Assembly: GCF_000764645.1 (NCBI RefSeq) | Contig: NZ_JRGK01000273.1 | Location: 1-45,180, forward strand | Origin: Aeromonas finlandensis | GTDB taxonomy: Bacteria; Pseudomonadota; Gammaproteobacteria; Enterobacterales; Aeromonadaceae | Reading direction: 5' to 3' | DNA: 45,180 bases | Shown: positions 27,199 to 36,898 of the stretch, one piece after another | Position numbering within the stretch: position 1 is the first letter of the stretch | Layout: each line of letters opens with the position of its first letter | Made by a program: the position numbers and the translations under genes | Notes under the pieces: model-generated | Told to the model about the DNA's origin: nothing | Seen by the model: only the letters and a program-made list of their open reading frames with translations | The model's database searches: none

Positions 27199-28153
27199 GA
27201 CAGTGGCCGTGGTCGATGCCGGATATCAGGCTTTTTGTGAGCATGGGTGCGATTACCTGATCGCTATCGGTGGTGGCAGCGCCATTGACGCAGCCAAGGG
27301 GATCAAGATCCTGACCACCAATCCGGGCCCCATTACCCGCTACAGCGGAGTCGGCAAGGTTGAGCATGAAGGCGCTTTTTTAGTGGCGATCAATACCACG
27401 GCGGGGACAGCGGCAGAGGTCACCAGCAATGCTGTCATTACCGATCCGGTTCGCCAGGTGAAAGAGGTGATCATCGATACCCGGATCATTGCCGATATCG
27501 CAGTGGATGATCCGGCCATCATGCTCAACATCCCACAATCGGTGACGGCGGCAACCGGCATGGATGCGCTGACCCACGCAATAGAGGCTTATGTTGCCAA
27601 AGGGGCTCATCCCCTGACTGACCACTCTGCGCTGGAAGCAATCCGCCTCATCAGCCGCTATCTGCCTCAGGCTGTCATGCATGGCAATGATATCGAGGGC
27701 CGCGAAATGATGGCGTTTGGCCAATATCTGGCGGGTATGGCATTTAACAGCGCCGGGCTGGGATTGGTCCATGCGCTGGCCCATCAACCCGGGGCAACCC
27801 ACGATCTGCCCCATGGTGTTTGCAACGCGATATTGCTACCTGTGATTTGCGAGTTCAACCGGCCTGTTTGTGTTGCGCGTTTTGCCCGGATCGCTGAGGC
27901 CATGGGGGTTGATACCCGGCAGATGAGTGAAGAGGAGGCGAGCCTCGCCGCCATTGAGGCCATCAAGGCCCTCTCAGCCAAGGTCGGGATCCCTTCAGGA
28001 TTTGGTCAGCTGGGGATCAAGGAGAGTGATATCGATGGCTGGATAAACAACGCATTGGCAGACCCCTGTGCCCCCGGTAATCCCAGAGAGGCGAATGCTG
28101 CGCATGTTGCTGGCTTTTACAAATGTGCGCTGGGCAAGGTGGCGCTACGGTAA
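27188..28153 (+). pseudogene. N-terminally truncated iron-type alcohol dehydrogenase (FucO/DhaT-like)
   Basis: Homology begins at ATPNPTVAVVDAG and runs to a normal C-terminus. It includes AIGGGSAIDAAKGIKIL, NTTAGTAAEVTSNAVI, the metal-binding ATGMDALTHAIEAYV, and HALAHQPGATHDLPHG. Intact lactaldehyde/1,3-propanediol dehydrogenases have about 380-385 residues; the first 65-70, forming much of the cofactor fold, are absent. GTG 27203 could initiate but lacks a ribosome site. The break coincides with that of the amidohydrolase on the other strand. It is a distant paralogue of the complete gene at 13362-14546. Confidence 0.78.
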
Positions 28154-28230
28154 TCCCCCGAAAATCAGCGGTACCCGATGATGGATGACAGGACTGCGTT
28201 TACAACCGGTTGGCGACTACCCGAAAAAGA

Positions 28231-28256
28231 AGGAAGCAGCCATCCGGCTGCTTCCT
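28231..28256 (-). terminator. Intrinsic terminator of the T6SS effector operon
   Basis: AGGAAGCAGCC (28231-28241), loop ATCC, GGCTGCTTCCT (28246-28256): 11-base perfect stem. On the minus strand it is followed by TCTTTTTC. It lies 12 bases after the Sel1 gene stop. Confidence 0.88.
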
Positions 28257-28268
28257 TTAGGATCGTGT

Positions 28269-29636
28269 TTAGCTCTTGCTGACGGTTGATGTCATTTTGC
28301 CAAACCAGTGCTCAGAGAGTTTCTGCGCTTGTTTGACTTCCGGCTTGGTCATTGCTGCTTCCAGCTCGTCACGAGCCTGCACGGCTTCCGGCATCCCTTC
28401 TGTCGCAGCCAGTGACAGCCAGGCATAGGCATGTACCCTGTTTCGCGGTGCTCCCAGACCTTTCTCACGCAGTGTTCCCATCCGATATTGCGCCATACGA
28501 TCACCTTGTTGGGCCGCCTGACGATACTGCTTGAGTGCCAGCGCGTAATCCTCTTTGCCCCCCTGACCGAGGCGCAGCATTTCACCGTAGGCATAGAGTG
28601 CTGCCGTATTCCCTTGTCGGGCGGCCTTGGCATAACTGGCTCTGGCCTGCTCCAGTTCACCTTGCTCCTGCTGTAGTGCTGCCAGATCGAACCATGCCTT
28701 GGTCACGCCACCATCAGCAGCCCGGGTTAACCAGTGGATCTGCTGCTCCCGGTCTACCTGCTGCAAACTCAACTGATATTCGGCCTCATGAGAGCCGTGT
28801 CCAGCGGCCAGCTCCAGCCAGTAACGACCCAACGCAGGGTCTGCTGATACCTGTTCCCCAGCCAGATAAGCGTTGCCAAGCCAGAGTTCGGCTTCAGCAG
28901 AACCCGCATTGGCAGCCCGTTGATACGCGGCGAACGCATTGCTTGGTGCGGCCTGTTTGGCTTGCTGTAGCAAAGCGTCCGGTTGCTGCTGGGCTGCTGC
29001 CTTGTCGTTCCAGCGCAGGGCAAGATCCGGCCGCTTGGCAACCCCGTTGCCCATTTCATAGCGCTGACCCAGCAGGTACTGGGAATCACGGTTGCCCAGA
29101 TCTGCCGCTTTTTCTAACCATTTGACGGCATCAGCATCAGCTCCCGGTTGTTGGCTATACCACCGAGCCAGGATCAACTGTGACTCGGCATGATCCCGCT
29201 TGGCGGCTTGCTCGAACCAGTCGAGACATTCACTCACCAACTTGCCTTGATGCTGCTCCTGGCACATCACTCCCAGCCGATAGTTGGCATTGCTGTTGCC
29301 AAGGCGAGCCGAACGCTGCCACCACTGAGTGGCAAGTGCCGGATTCTTTGGCTCACCGAGCCCGGCCAGATACCAGTCACCCACTTGCCATGCGGCATTA
29401 GCGCGGATCGGCTGATCGGCGGCCAGGGGGCCCGACTGCTCGGCGGATTGCTGCATCCAGTGCATGGCGTTGGGGTAATCAGGCTGGCTCGCCAGCCGTT
29501 TGGCTAGCTCATACTGGGCGCGGCCATCCCCCTGCTTTGCGGCTTGGGATAGCTCTGCGTCAGTGCGTGGCGCAGTGGCAGAGCAGGCGGTTATCATGCT
29601 GGCGGTCAGCGCCAGCCATAGGACTCGATATGTCAT
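28269..29636 (-). CDS. Sel1-repeat lipoprotein at the end of the T6SS effector operon
   Basis: The 455-residue product has a lipoprotein signal (YRVLWLALTASMITAC, lipobox Cys near residue 17) and many Sel1/TPR-like helical repeats of about 36 residues (for example AQYELAKRLASQPDYPNAMH; SQYLLGQRYEMGNGVAKRPD; AQYRMGTLREKGLGAPRN). Sel1 repeats form protein-binding solenoids. ATG 29636 is used because the signal peptide starts there; the frame is open 25 codons upstream. It is 122 bases downstream of the presumed immunity gene and precedes the operon terminator. It may be a second protective or accessory protein for the effector; its function is unknown. Confidence 0.82.
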   Translation of the reverse strand: MTYRVLWLALTASMITACSATAPRTDAELSQAAKQGDGRAQYELAKRLASQPDYPNAMHWMQQSAEQSGPLAADQPIRANAAWQVGDWYLAGLGEPKNPALATQWWQRSARLGNSNANYRLGVMCQEQHQGKLVSECLDWFEQAAKRDHAESQLILARWYSQQPGADADAVKWLEKAADLGNRDSQYLLGQRYEMGNGVAKRPDLALRWNDKAAAQQQPDALLQQAKQAAPSNAFAAYQRAANAGSAEAELWLGNAYLAGEQVSADPALGRYWLELAAGHGSHEAEYQLSLQQVDREQQIHWLTRAADGGVTKAWFDLAALQQEQGELEQARASYAKAARQGNTAALYAYGEMLRLGQGGKEDYALALKQYRQAAQQGDRMAQYRMGTLREKGLGAPRNRVHAYAWLSLAATEGMPEAVQARDELEAAMTKPEVKQAQKLSEHWFGKMTSTVSKS

Positions 29637-29758
29637 AGAAATCAGGGTTCGCAGAGTGAAAAAAGGGAGAAGAAAGCAGGCGCTATTGCAAATTGCACCG
29701 TTATTGGTCAATCAAAGAGGCAGCGACATTGAATTGCGGCCTCTCTGCCTCGCTAGGG

Positions 29759-30487
29759 TCAATAACCGAACTCTTTGCGGCTGGCTGCTTCAATCACTTT
29801 ATATTGCGGTAACGCTCGCGTGATATCACCAAGTACACGTTGATATTCCTCTGGCTTGCTAAATACGAGAGCATATTCCCCCCCGCTATATGGGATCTCC
29901 ATGATTTCCATACCGCACAGCTTGCCAAAAACTGATATTTCACCTGAGCCCTTAAAAATACACCCATAATGGCGGACCCTTGGCTTCATATTGGTAATTT
30001 TAAAGGCCAGAAATGCACCCGCACCCGCTCCGGCCAGTGCCAGCGGGCCCACCAAGCCAACAGCGATGATGCTACCCACAATCAACAGGCCACCAATCCC
30101 ACGCATAATGGTGTAAGCCACTTCCGGGATCTTGTCCTGCTGGGTGTAGTAGATCCCCTTGGCAGTCATTCGGTAGTGATAGAGCTGATTGGGGTCAGTT
30201 AAGTAGCGCGAAAAAATAACACCCCAGCCCCCCAGAATTAAAAGCACCCAAATTAACGGCCAAGGGTTCTGACTATCGCTATTAATAAAAACCATTAATG
30301 CAATTAGCCAACACGCACCTCCCATTAACAGTGACGATGACCATGCAGCTCGCGGGGCATGGTCAATATGCCACTCATATAAAACAGGCTCCTTTTGCAA
30401 CTCAAGGTACTGCTCGCTGTAGTAGTGGTTGGCGCCATCAGCCTCTGCATTCTCTGCGTTCTGCTTGTGCTCTGTGGTGTCACTCAT
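29759..30487 (-). CDS. Membrane protein, probable immunity protein of the VasX-like effector
   Basis: 242 residues with three or four hydrophobic segments: SSLLMGGACWLIALMVFI (about 50-70), WPLIWVLLILGGWGVIF (about 76-92), and a Gly/Ala-rich pair in GGLLIVGSIIAVGLVGPLAL and AGAGAGAFLAFKI (about 130-165). A soluble domain follows. No named family is recognised. Its start is one base after the effector stop. In V. cholerae the gene after vasX (tsiV2) encodes a membrane immunity protein against a pore-forming toxin, so the role follows from position and topology. Confidence 0.72.
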   Translation of the reverse strand: MSDTTEHKQNAENAEADGANHYYSEQYLELQKEPVLYEWHIDHAPRAAWSSSLLMGGACWLIALMVFINSDSQNPWPLIWVLLILGGWGVIFSRYLTDPNQLYHYRMTAKGIYYTQQDKIPEVAYTIMRGIGGLLIVGSIIAVGLVGPLALAGAGAGAFLAFKITNMKPRVRHYGCIFKGSGEISVFGKLCGMEIMEIPYSGGEYALVFSKPEEYQRVLGDITRALPQYKVIEAASRKEFGY

Positions 30488-30488
30488 C

Positions 30489-33400
30489 TTATTTCAACTC
30501 TATCAAGGTGCCCTGGGTGGGCAGTTTATCATCGATTTCAGCGGTCAAAACCACCCCTTTGGCCAGGGTGCCACGGGCCATAAAGCGCAAGGGCTGGCCG
30601 CTTAAACTCTCTGCTGCCGGGTAACCTATCTGCAACTGCAGTTCATCCCCCTGATTGGCGGCGACCGCCAGTGTCACTTGTCCTGCCCCTTGGCTGGTCA
30701 CCTTGATGGCGGCCTCTTGTGCAGGCCCCAGCACAGGAGTTAGCGCGGAGGCGGGGTAGCTCTGCTTGGCAAGCTGATAGCCAAGCCGCTTTATCGACAA
30801 CTGCAAGGTGATGGTGCGCAGGTGCGGTGGCAGCGCAACGGTCAGCTTCCCCTCCTTGAGCTCCACCGTCGGCTGACAGGCAACCCGCTCATATTGGATC
30901 AGCTCTTCAGCCGCAGGCCACCCGGCTGGTTTGGTACCCCAAGTGGAGTGCAACAGCCAGCGCTCGACAGGCAGGCGGCTGTAGCGGGCCAGTATCACGG
31001 TGGCAACCAGATAGAGCAGACTGCCGATACCGATGGTGGCAACCATCCAGGGGGCCCAGATTGCACCAAGTGATGCACCACGGCCCAACAGCATAAGAGA
31101 TCGCCCCATGGCAAACCCCTGCACCCCGACGCCCCCCAGCTTTAATCCATAACCAACCTTTTCCATATCGGCATTGGTATCATCCAGTAGCTTGATACCG
31201 GTCTCCCACGCCTCCAGCCCCGCCGCCAGCAGTCCCAGTCCGGTCATCCAGCCGGTGGTGAGGGCAAAGCGACGTACCAAGGCGGGGTTCTCCTTCATGG
31301 CAAGAGCCAAGCGTTTCTCAAGAAGATGTTCAGGCACCACCACCTGCCCCTGCTTGATGGCCACCATGGCGCTGCCGGTCCAGGCGGCGGTGTAAGCCAG
31401 GTTACGGCTCAGCTCCAGCTGGGCGGCGGGGTTGCCCTGCAGCTTGCTCGAGTTCTCGTCATACCCTTGCAGCGCCACCGTCAGGTTGGCGATGTTGAGC
31501 AGGGCCGCCAGCCCGCCAAAGTTGCCCCACTCTTGCCACACCTTGGCGGCCGCTTGTGCCCCTTTGGCCCCTTGCCGTTGCAAGTTGAGGTAGCTGGTCA
31601 TCTTGCGCTCAAACTCCTCCTGCAGGCCACCTTCCTGCACAAACAGACGGGGCCATTCCAGCTGCGACCACTCGGCGCCTGCCGCCTTCATCCGGCCAAG
31701 GTGGCCCTCTGTGATATTGACACCGGGCGTTGCCAACTTGCCCAGCAGGTTGCCCTGCACCTGAGCCACAAAGGCTTTGCTCTCGGCCACAAATGCGGAG
31801 TTGATGCGCACCTGCTGGCCGGTGTGAATGGATTCGAGCACCACCAGGCTCAGAGTGCGGCCAAGTTTTTCACCGCTGAGCAGATGGGGATGCAGTAACT
31901 CGCTGAGCTGTTGCCATGGTTTGATGGCCACCCCGGCGATGGCCCCTTTGAGGGCTCTCATGGTCGCCTTGGCGCCCTCATGGAGCCCGCCAAGCAGCTT
32001 GCTATCGCTCAGAAGATGGTTGCTGGCTATCGCCTCCATCGCTGCCAACATATTAGCGACACCGGTGATATTGCCCACCCCAATCCAGCCGGGGTTGTTC
32101 TCGAGCTCTTTTTTAACCTCGATATCAAAGCCGTAGTGTGCCAGCGCGGGCAGCGCACCCTTTTTCAATGCCTTGGTCAACTGTTCACCCCGCTTGGTGT
32201 CGGGGGCAAAAAACAGGCTAAAGATCCACTGGCTGCTGCTGGCCAGCAGCAGGGTCTGGGTATCCTCCGTCTGGCTATCGAGCCCCAACAGCAAAGGGGA
32301 GGTCGGTAACGCCTGCAGTAGCTGCAGGGCATCGTCATAAGTAGCCAGCCAGCGCGGGCGCAAGGCATCCACCCCTTGCGCGTATTGCTGAATCATCCCT
32401 TCCAGCCCAGACCAGTTCACCTCGTCATCAAAGCGCACCCCGGGCCAGCTGGCCCACTTGTCGGGGTTGAGGCCCCACTGCTTGAGCGCGGCATGCTGCG
32501 CCATCAGGCTCTGCTCGGCGCCCAGATCGATGTAGTGATTACCACTACCTTGACGATCTTTGTAGTCATGCTTGGCAACCAGATATGACTGCAACTGCTT
32601 CTTGAGCTTGAAGGTCGCCAGACGGTCGCCCCTGACTGAGACCGGCAAACTGCTCTCATCAAGCTGTGGCAGAGCCAGCATCTCGGTAATACCGGCCATG
32701 TTCCAGCGGTGGCGGGTGTCGTCGTCATTAAAGGGATGTTCATAGCGGAGGAGGATGTCGCTCAGGCGCTCGGCCACATCGTGCATATCCGAGATGTGGT
32801 CATCGAGTGCCACCACCAGAGCGCTTTTCAAATCTGCTATGCCAGCCTTGCTAGCCTCCGGTGAGCCTGCGGGTTTGTCGTGCCACAGCTTGCCGGATTC
32901 AACACCTGCGGGAGCCTTGAGAGGGGCACAGCTGTTAATGAATCCCTCGTTGGGCAAGCCCATGTCGGCTACGTGAGTAGAGAGCAAATCCAATAATCCC
33001 GCATGCTCGCCCCCCATCTTGCGGGCCAACGAGAGCAGATTGAACGAGCGCATCCCTTTGCTGCGCAGGCTGCTCTCTTTGCGATACTCCTTTTTCAGCC
33101 GCTCGGTCCAGCGCTGATGGGAGAAGGCTATCGCCACTTTGTGGTTGGCCGGATAAAGCAGATGCCCCTTGCTACCCTTGCTGGCATGAATAAACTGACT
33201 ACCCCTGACCTCGTACTCATCGAGCTCTTTCGCTGTTTCGTCAAAGAGATAGAGCCAGCCATCGCGCAATTGGCGCAGGGTGTAGGGATTGGCCTTGAGC
33301 GCCAAGGGGCCTTTGAAGTGTTTGGCGGGCAGAGGATGGGGTTGTTTTGCTGGCTCCTCAAATACTTCATCGAGGGCATAGCGCACCGGTACCAGGGCAA

Positions 33401-33509
33401 TCTCTTTGTTTTTAAAGGGACAGGTGCCAACCGGGCTTTTGCAATCCTTGTTGCTGGTCGCTATGGCCACCTGATTGGGTCCACCCTTGGCTTGGTTTTG
33501 TTGGCCCAT
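30489..33509 (-). CDS. T6SS effector, MIX/VasX-type membrane toxin
   Basis: Predicted anti-bacterial effector delivered with VgrG. The 1,006-residue protein starts with a Cys/Lys-rich segment, then a MIX-like motif LRQLRDGWLYLF (R82-x-G84-x-x-Y87), the marker of many T6SS effectors including the VasX and BTH_I2691 groups. The middle is long and helical. Hydrophobic segments lie near 750-770 (GWMTGLGLLAAGLEAW) and 800-845 (SLMLLGRGASLGAIWAPWMV, then ATIGIGSLLYLVATVILA), consistent with colicin-like pore formation. The last 140 residues look beta-rich. ATG immediately follows the adaptor stop with no spacer. The killing mechanism is inferred. Confidence 0.82.
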   Translation of the reverse strand: MGQQNQAKGGPNQVAIATSNKDCKSPVGTCPFKNKEIALVPVRYALDEVFEEPAKQPHPLPAKHFKGPLALKANPYTLRQLRDGWLYLFDETAKELDEYEVRGSQFIHASKGSKGHLLYPANHKVAIAFSHQRWTERLKKEYRKESSLRSKGMRSFNLLSLARKMGGEHAGLLDLLSTHVADMGLPNEGFINSCAPLKAPAGVESGKLWHDKPAGSPEASKAGIADLKSALVVALDDHISDMHDVAERLSDILLRYEHPFNDDDTRHRWNMAGITEMLALPQLDESSLPVSVRGDRLATFKLKKQLQSYLVAKHDYKDRQGSGNHYIDLGAEQSLMAQHAALKQWGLNPDKWASWPGVRFDDEVNWSGLEGMIQQYAQGVDALRPRWLATYDDALQLLQALPTSPLLLGLDSQTEDTQTLLLASSSQWIFSLFFAPDTKRGEQLTKALKKGALPALAHYGFDIEVKKELENNPGWIGVGNITGVANMLAAMEAIASNHLLSDSKLLGGLHEGAKATMRALKGAIAGVAIKPWQQLSELLHPHLLSGEKLGRTLSLVVLESIHTGQQVRINSAFVAESKAFVAQVQGNLLGKLATPGVNITEGHLGRMKAAGAEWSQLEWPRLFVQEGGLQEEFERKMTSYLNLQRQGAKGAQAAAKVWQEWGNFGGLAALLNIANLTVALQGYDENSSKLQGNPAAQLELSRNLAYTAAWTGSAMVAIKQGQVVVPEHLLEKRLALAMKENPALVRRFALTTGWMTGLGLLAAGLEAWETGIKLLDDTNADMEKVGYGLKLGGVGVQGFAMGRSLMLLGRGASLGAIWAPWMVATIGIGSLLYLVATVILARYSRLPVERWLLHSTWGTKPAGWPAAEELIQYERVACQPTVELKEGKLTVALPPHLRTITLQLSIKRLGYQLAKQSYPASALTPVLGPAQEAAIKVTSQGAGQVTLAVAANQGDELQLQIGYPAAESLSGQPLRFMARGTLAKGVVLTAEIDDKLPTQGTLIELK

Positions 33510-34346
33510 TTAGCTTAACTCCTGTGGTAATGCGTGCTGCTCAGCCCAGCTGGCTGCCAGTTCCACACGTTGTGACGGGGTTTGCGCCGAAGGTGTTGTC
33601 AGTAGTTTGGTCAGCGTCGGGTAGTCATCCCCCTGCCACCATCCCTCGCCGACAAATCCCAGCACATTGAAAAACAGCAGCAGGTCGCGCTCGGTCTGAA
33701 ATCCCAGTTGATAAGCCTGTTGGGCCCAGCGGACAATCCACTCCTGCGGATCGAGCTGCTGCGCCAATCGGGCTGGAAACCACGCCTGCATGTGGCGATA
33801 CGCCCCATCCAAATGGTTTTGCCAGCTCACTTCGCTCAAGCGAGCCCACTGTGGCTCGGTCAGCCTGCACCTGTCGCCCATCGGCTCGGCAAGCGTCTCT
33901 TTGACCTGCCAATGGTGCCAACCCGCACGAGTCGGCAACCAGACTTGTGCTATCCCCTGCCAAAACCAGGGGTCAGCACCCACCATCAGGCATACCATGG
34001 TTTCCGGGGCCGCCAGCTTGAGCAGAATGCGGCTGCCATAGGGGCTTTCGACCTCGATAAGCTGGCGCAACTGGTCAGCCAGCGGCAATAACGTCAAATG
34101 CGAGGCGAGCAACCATCCGGTATTGGCAGGCAGGCTCTTGAACCAACCGAGCAAGGGTTCGTTGGCCTCCACCAGACAGGGAGAGACCTCCCGCAGGCTA
34201 TCCCAGGGGGCGTAGAGATAGAGCGGCTGGTAAGCCGGGCTATCGCAGACCTCGAACAGTTGTCTCTCAAGTTCGGAAAGCTGCCCGCCATCGAGCAATA
34301 GATAAAGACGCTCACCATGTACCAAGGTGAGCTCTGGCAACACCAT
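33510..34346 (-). CDS. DUF4123 adaptor/chaperone (Tap-1/TEC type) for effector loading
   Basis: The 278-residue protein fits the DUF4123 family, which binds an effector's N-terminal region and hands it to the cognate VgrG. ERLYLLLDGGQLSELERQLF and YQPLYLYAPWDSLREVSPCL are typical of its N-terminus; SPYGSRILLKLAAPE also fits, and the C-terminal half is helical. It begins in an overlap with the VgrG stop (TAATG) and ends directly against the effector start, so VgrG, adaptor and effector are translationally coupled. The position itself predicts that its client is the next gene's product. Confidence 0.87.
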   Translation of the reverse strand: MVLPELTLVHGERLYLLLDGGQLSELERQLFEVCDSPAYQPLYLYAPWDSLREVSPCLVEANEPLLGWFKSLPANTGWLLASHLTLLPLADQLRQLIEVESPYGSRILLKLAAPETMVCLMVGADPWFWQGIAQVWLPTRAGWHHWQVKETLAEPMGDRCRLTEPQWARLSEVSWQNHLDGAYRHMQAWFPARLAQQLDPQEWIVRWAQQAYQLGFQTERDLLLFFNVLGFVGEGWWQGDDYPTLTKLLTTPSAQTPSQRVELAASWAEQHALPQELS

Positions 34347-36385
34347 TACTTGCCCTCCTTGGCCAGCTGTTCACATATCTCGCAGACCGGCTCGGCAGAT
34401 TTCAAGGTCGCAATCTGGCGCACCGGATCGACTGGGGGAGGCGGTGCCACCACCTCCACATCATCAGGCTGAATCGGCATCTGCCCACCCCAACCAGAGC
34501 CGGAACCCGGACTGCCGCCAGAGTTCATCTTGATAGAGCCACCACTGAGGGTCACGCCACCGGCATCAATCTTCACAAAGCTGCCGCCGACTTTCAGGGT
34601 CAGTTCAGCCCCCGCCTCCATCACGATCTTCATGCCTGCCTTGTGATGAACCTCCTGACCTGCATCAACCAACAATGACTGCCCCAATTTCTGGTGCATG
34701 GAAGCATCCACCGTCAGCGAATAGTCAGCCTTGATGTGGTCGCGCTTCTCGCCCTCCACCGTCAGGTGGTCGTTGGCCTTGATGCGGGTCACCCGCTCGT
34801 TGTCGATGTCCCGATGCTCGTCGTGCTTGATGTGCCAGGCCGCATCGTTTTCGATAAGCAGGTTCAGGTCTTTCTGACCGTGGATGTAAATCTCTTCCTG
34901 CCCCGCCTGGTCTTCAAAACGCAGCTCGTTGAAGCCCTCGCCCTGATGGGTTTCTGTGCGCAGCACGGTACGAGTCTTGTTGGCGGGTAGCTCGTAAGGT
35001 GGCCGGTTGGTGGCATGATAGGTGCGCCCCGTCACGATAGGCTGGTCGGGGTCACCTTCCAGAAACGAGACGATGACCTCGTGGCCGATGCGCGGGATGG
35101 CCATCATGCCGTATTGACCGCCGGCCCAGCCTTGGCTCACCCGCACCCAGCAGGAGCTCTGGTCGTTGCTCGAGCCATAGCGGTCCCACGGGAACTGCAA
35201 TTTGACCCGGCCATGTTCGTCGCAGTAAATCTCCTCCCCTTCCGGGCCGACCACGATGGCGATTTGCGGGCCATCTACCATCGGCTTGTGGGGCGCCTCG
35301 GGGCTACCGATGCGGGCGCGCCAGGTGGTGCTCGCCTTCACTACGCCAAATTCGTTGTGGTAGACGGTCGGGCCGCTGCCGCCCTCTTCCTCCAGCGCCT
35401 GGGGTTGTTCGCCGGTGTGGCGGATATGGACGATTTGCCAGTCAGTGTTGAGGCTGCCGTTGGGGTGTTCGGTCAATGAAAAGTGCTGACCCGGCAGCAA
35501 CGCGGCGCTGTTGGACTTGCCACTGCCCGCCACCGCGTCGTTACGCAGGGCATCGAGCCGGTGCTGGGCGAATGCCTTGCCGCTGCCGTCCTGCTTGTAA
35601 CGCCCCGGATAGTCAAAGTGCTGGTAGGTGTCGCGCTGGTGCTCCAGCTCTGCCCCCATGTTCTTCTGGGAGAGGCTATAAGCCGGGGTCTTGAAGCTGT
35701 AGTCCTTGAGTTCAACATCCGAGGGGCGCACCGCTTCGCGGTAGTGGAACTGGCGCACATAGGGGCCTTGTTCCAGCGAGCGGTTGCCGAGGTTGAAGAA
35801 TAGCTCGGGGCCGGCAGTCAGGGCCGCCGCGTCGTCGGCAAAGACGATGCAGTGTTTGCCTGCTTCAAACTCGTGGAAGTAGAACAAGCCCTCTTCGGCG
35901 GCAAGGCGGTTCACAAAATCGAGGTCAGTCTCGCGGTACTGCACGCAGTATTCGCGCTGGGCGTGCTCGTTCTTCAGCGCAAAGGCGTAGTCGGTGATGC
36001 CGTGCTCTTGCAGCAGGATACTGAGGATTTCATCGGGCTTCTGGGCTTGGAAGATGCGGGAGTTCTGGCGCAGGCCCAATCGCCACAGCGCAGGTTTGAC
36101 TTCCAAGCTGTAACGGGTACGGCGAAAGCCGCTATCCCCTTGAGCGAACTCGCTCACAACGCCACATACCCGGCGCTGCAGCTCGCCGTTATACCACACC
36201 AGCAGCTCACAGGGCTGGTCCAGCACGGCGCCAAAGTCGATGTTCGGTTGCGGACTGGCCACTTCCAGTTTGAGGCTAAACGGGCGGTTCAGCCCCTCAT
36301 CGAGCTTGAAGCTGGCAACCGCAAAGGTGTTGTCAGCCAGTGCGCCAACCTTGACGGTGAATTGTAATCCTGTGCTTTGCGCCAT
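34346..36385 (-). CDS. vgrG: T6SS tip protein VgrG with C-terminal Pro-rich/CxxC tail
   Basis: Trimeric spike protein at the end of the Hcp tube. The 679-residue product has the gp27-like part (about 1-370), the OB-fold region with [13 protein letters not shown] and [20 protein letters not shown] (about 390-460), and a beta-helix/DUF2345-like needle with Gly/Asp/His repeats (about 500-620). After it comes a Gly/Ser linker ([13 protein letters not shown]), a Pro run ([10 protein letters not shown]) and a short end with [14 protein letters not shown]. No enzymatic C-terminal domain is visible, so toxicity would come from the coupled effector. It starts 11 bases after the PAAR stop. Confidence 0.95.
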   Translation of the reverse strand: MAQSTGLQFTVKVGALADNTFAVASFKLDEGLNRPFSLKLEVASPQPNIDFGAVLDQPCELLVWYNGELQRRVCGVVSEFAQGDSGFRRTRYSLEVKPALWRLGLRQNSRIFQAQKPDEILSILLQEHGITDYAFALKNEHAQREYCVQYRETDLDFVNRLAAEEGLFYFHEFEAGKHCIVFADDAAALTAGPELFFNLGNRSLEQGPYVRQFHYREAVRPSDVELKDYSFKTPAYSLSQKNMGAELEHQRDTYQHFDYPGRYKQDGSGKAFAQHRLDALRNDAVAGSGKSNSAALLPGQHFSLTEHPNGSLNTDWQIVHIRHTGEQPQALEEEGGSGPTVYHNEFGVVKASTTWRARIGSPEAPHKPMVDGPQIAIVVGPEGEEIYCDEHGRVKLQFPWDRYGSSNDQSSCWVRVSQGWAGGQYGMMAIPRIGHEVIVSFLEGDPDQPIVTGRTYHATNRPPYELPANKTRTVLRTETHQGEGFNELRFEDQAGQEEIYIHGQKDLNLLIENDAAWHIKHDEHRDIDNERVTRIKANDHLTVEGEKRDHIKADYSLTVDASMHQKLGQSLLVDAGQEVHHKAGMKIVMEAGAELTLKVGGSFVKIDAGGVTLSGGSIKMNSGGSPGSGSGWGGQMPIQPDDVEVVAPPPPVDPVRQIATLKSAEPVCEICEQLAKEGK

Positions 36386-36396
36386 GACTCTGTTCC

Positions 36397-36684
36397 TTAT
36401 CCTGCCTGTCCGCTACCGGAACCAATCACCACGCCACCACAATCCACTGCCGTGCCGGTGACGGCGATGGGTTTGCCATTCACCAGCACAGAGCCAACGC
36501 CGCTGGCAATGGCCCGTGGGTGCGTCGGGTTGTTGGGCTTGTCGTGAGGTGCCAGCGGATCACCTTGCCGAGCCACAGGCTTGCCATCAAGGAACACGTC
36601 GGGACTGGCAGCTATCACCGGGGTCGGTGGGAAGCCATCGTGGTCGGTGCCGATGTCACCGAGCAGTGCGATAGCGGGGCACAT
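36397..36684 (-). CDS. PAAR-domain spike-tip protein
   Basis: The 95-residue protein is a stand-alone PAAR domain, the zinc-binding cone that sharpens the VgrG spike. [20 protein letters not shown], then [35 protein letters not shown] and [10 protein letters not shown] are the typical beta repeats; two His and a Cys are candidate zinc ligands. ATG 36684 is six bases after GGAGA and is preferred over ATG 36690, which abuts it. It is the first gene of the effector operon, about 220 bases downstream of a sigma-54 promoter match. Confidence 0.92.
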   Translation of the reverse strand: MCPAIALLGDIGTDHDGFPPTPVIAASPDVFLDGKPVARQGDPLAPHDKPNNPTHPRAIASGVGSVLVNGKPIAVTGTAVDCGGVVIGSGSGQAG

Positions 36685-36898
36685 AGTCATTCTCCATATG
36701 AGCGGGGAGATGCACAAACATCATCCCTCTGCCCCTGTGACAGCCAGTGGAACACACCGGGCACAGGGGGTTGTGATAAACAGCGAATAAACAGAACAGG
36801 CCACAGCACAGGCTATGCCATTCAGCGAATACGAAATAAACAAAATAAAATCAGACAGTTATAGCCTTTCGATAAATAACAGAATTATCCGTTCGCAA

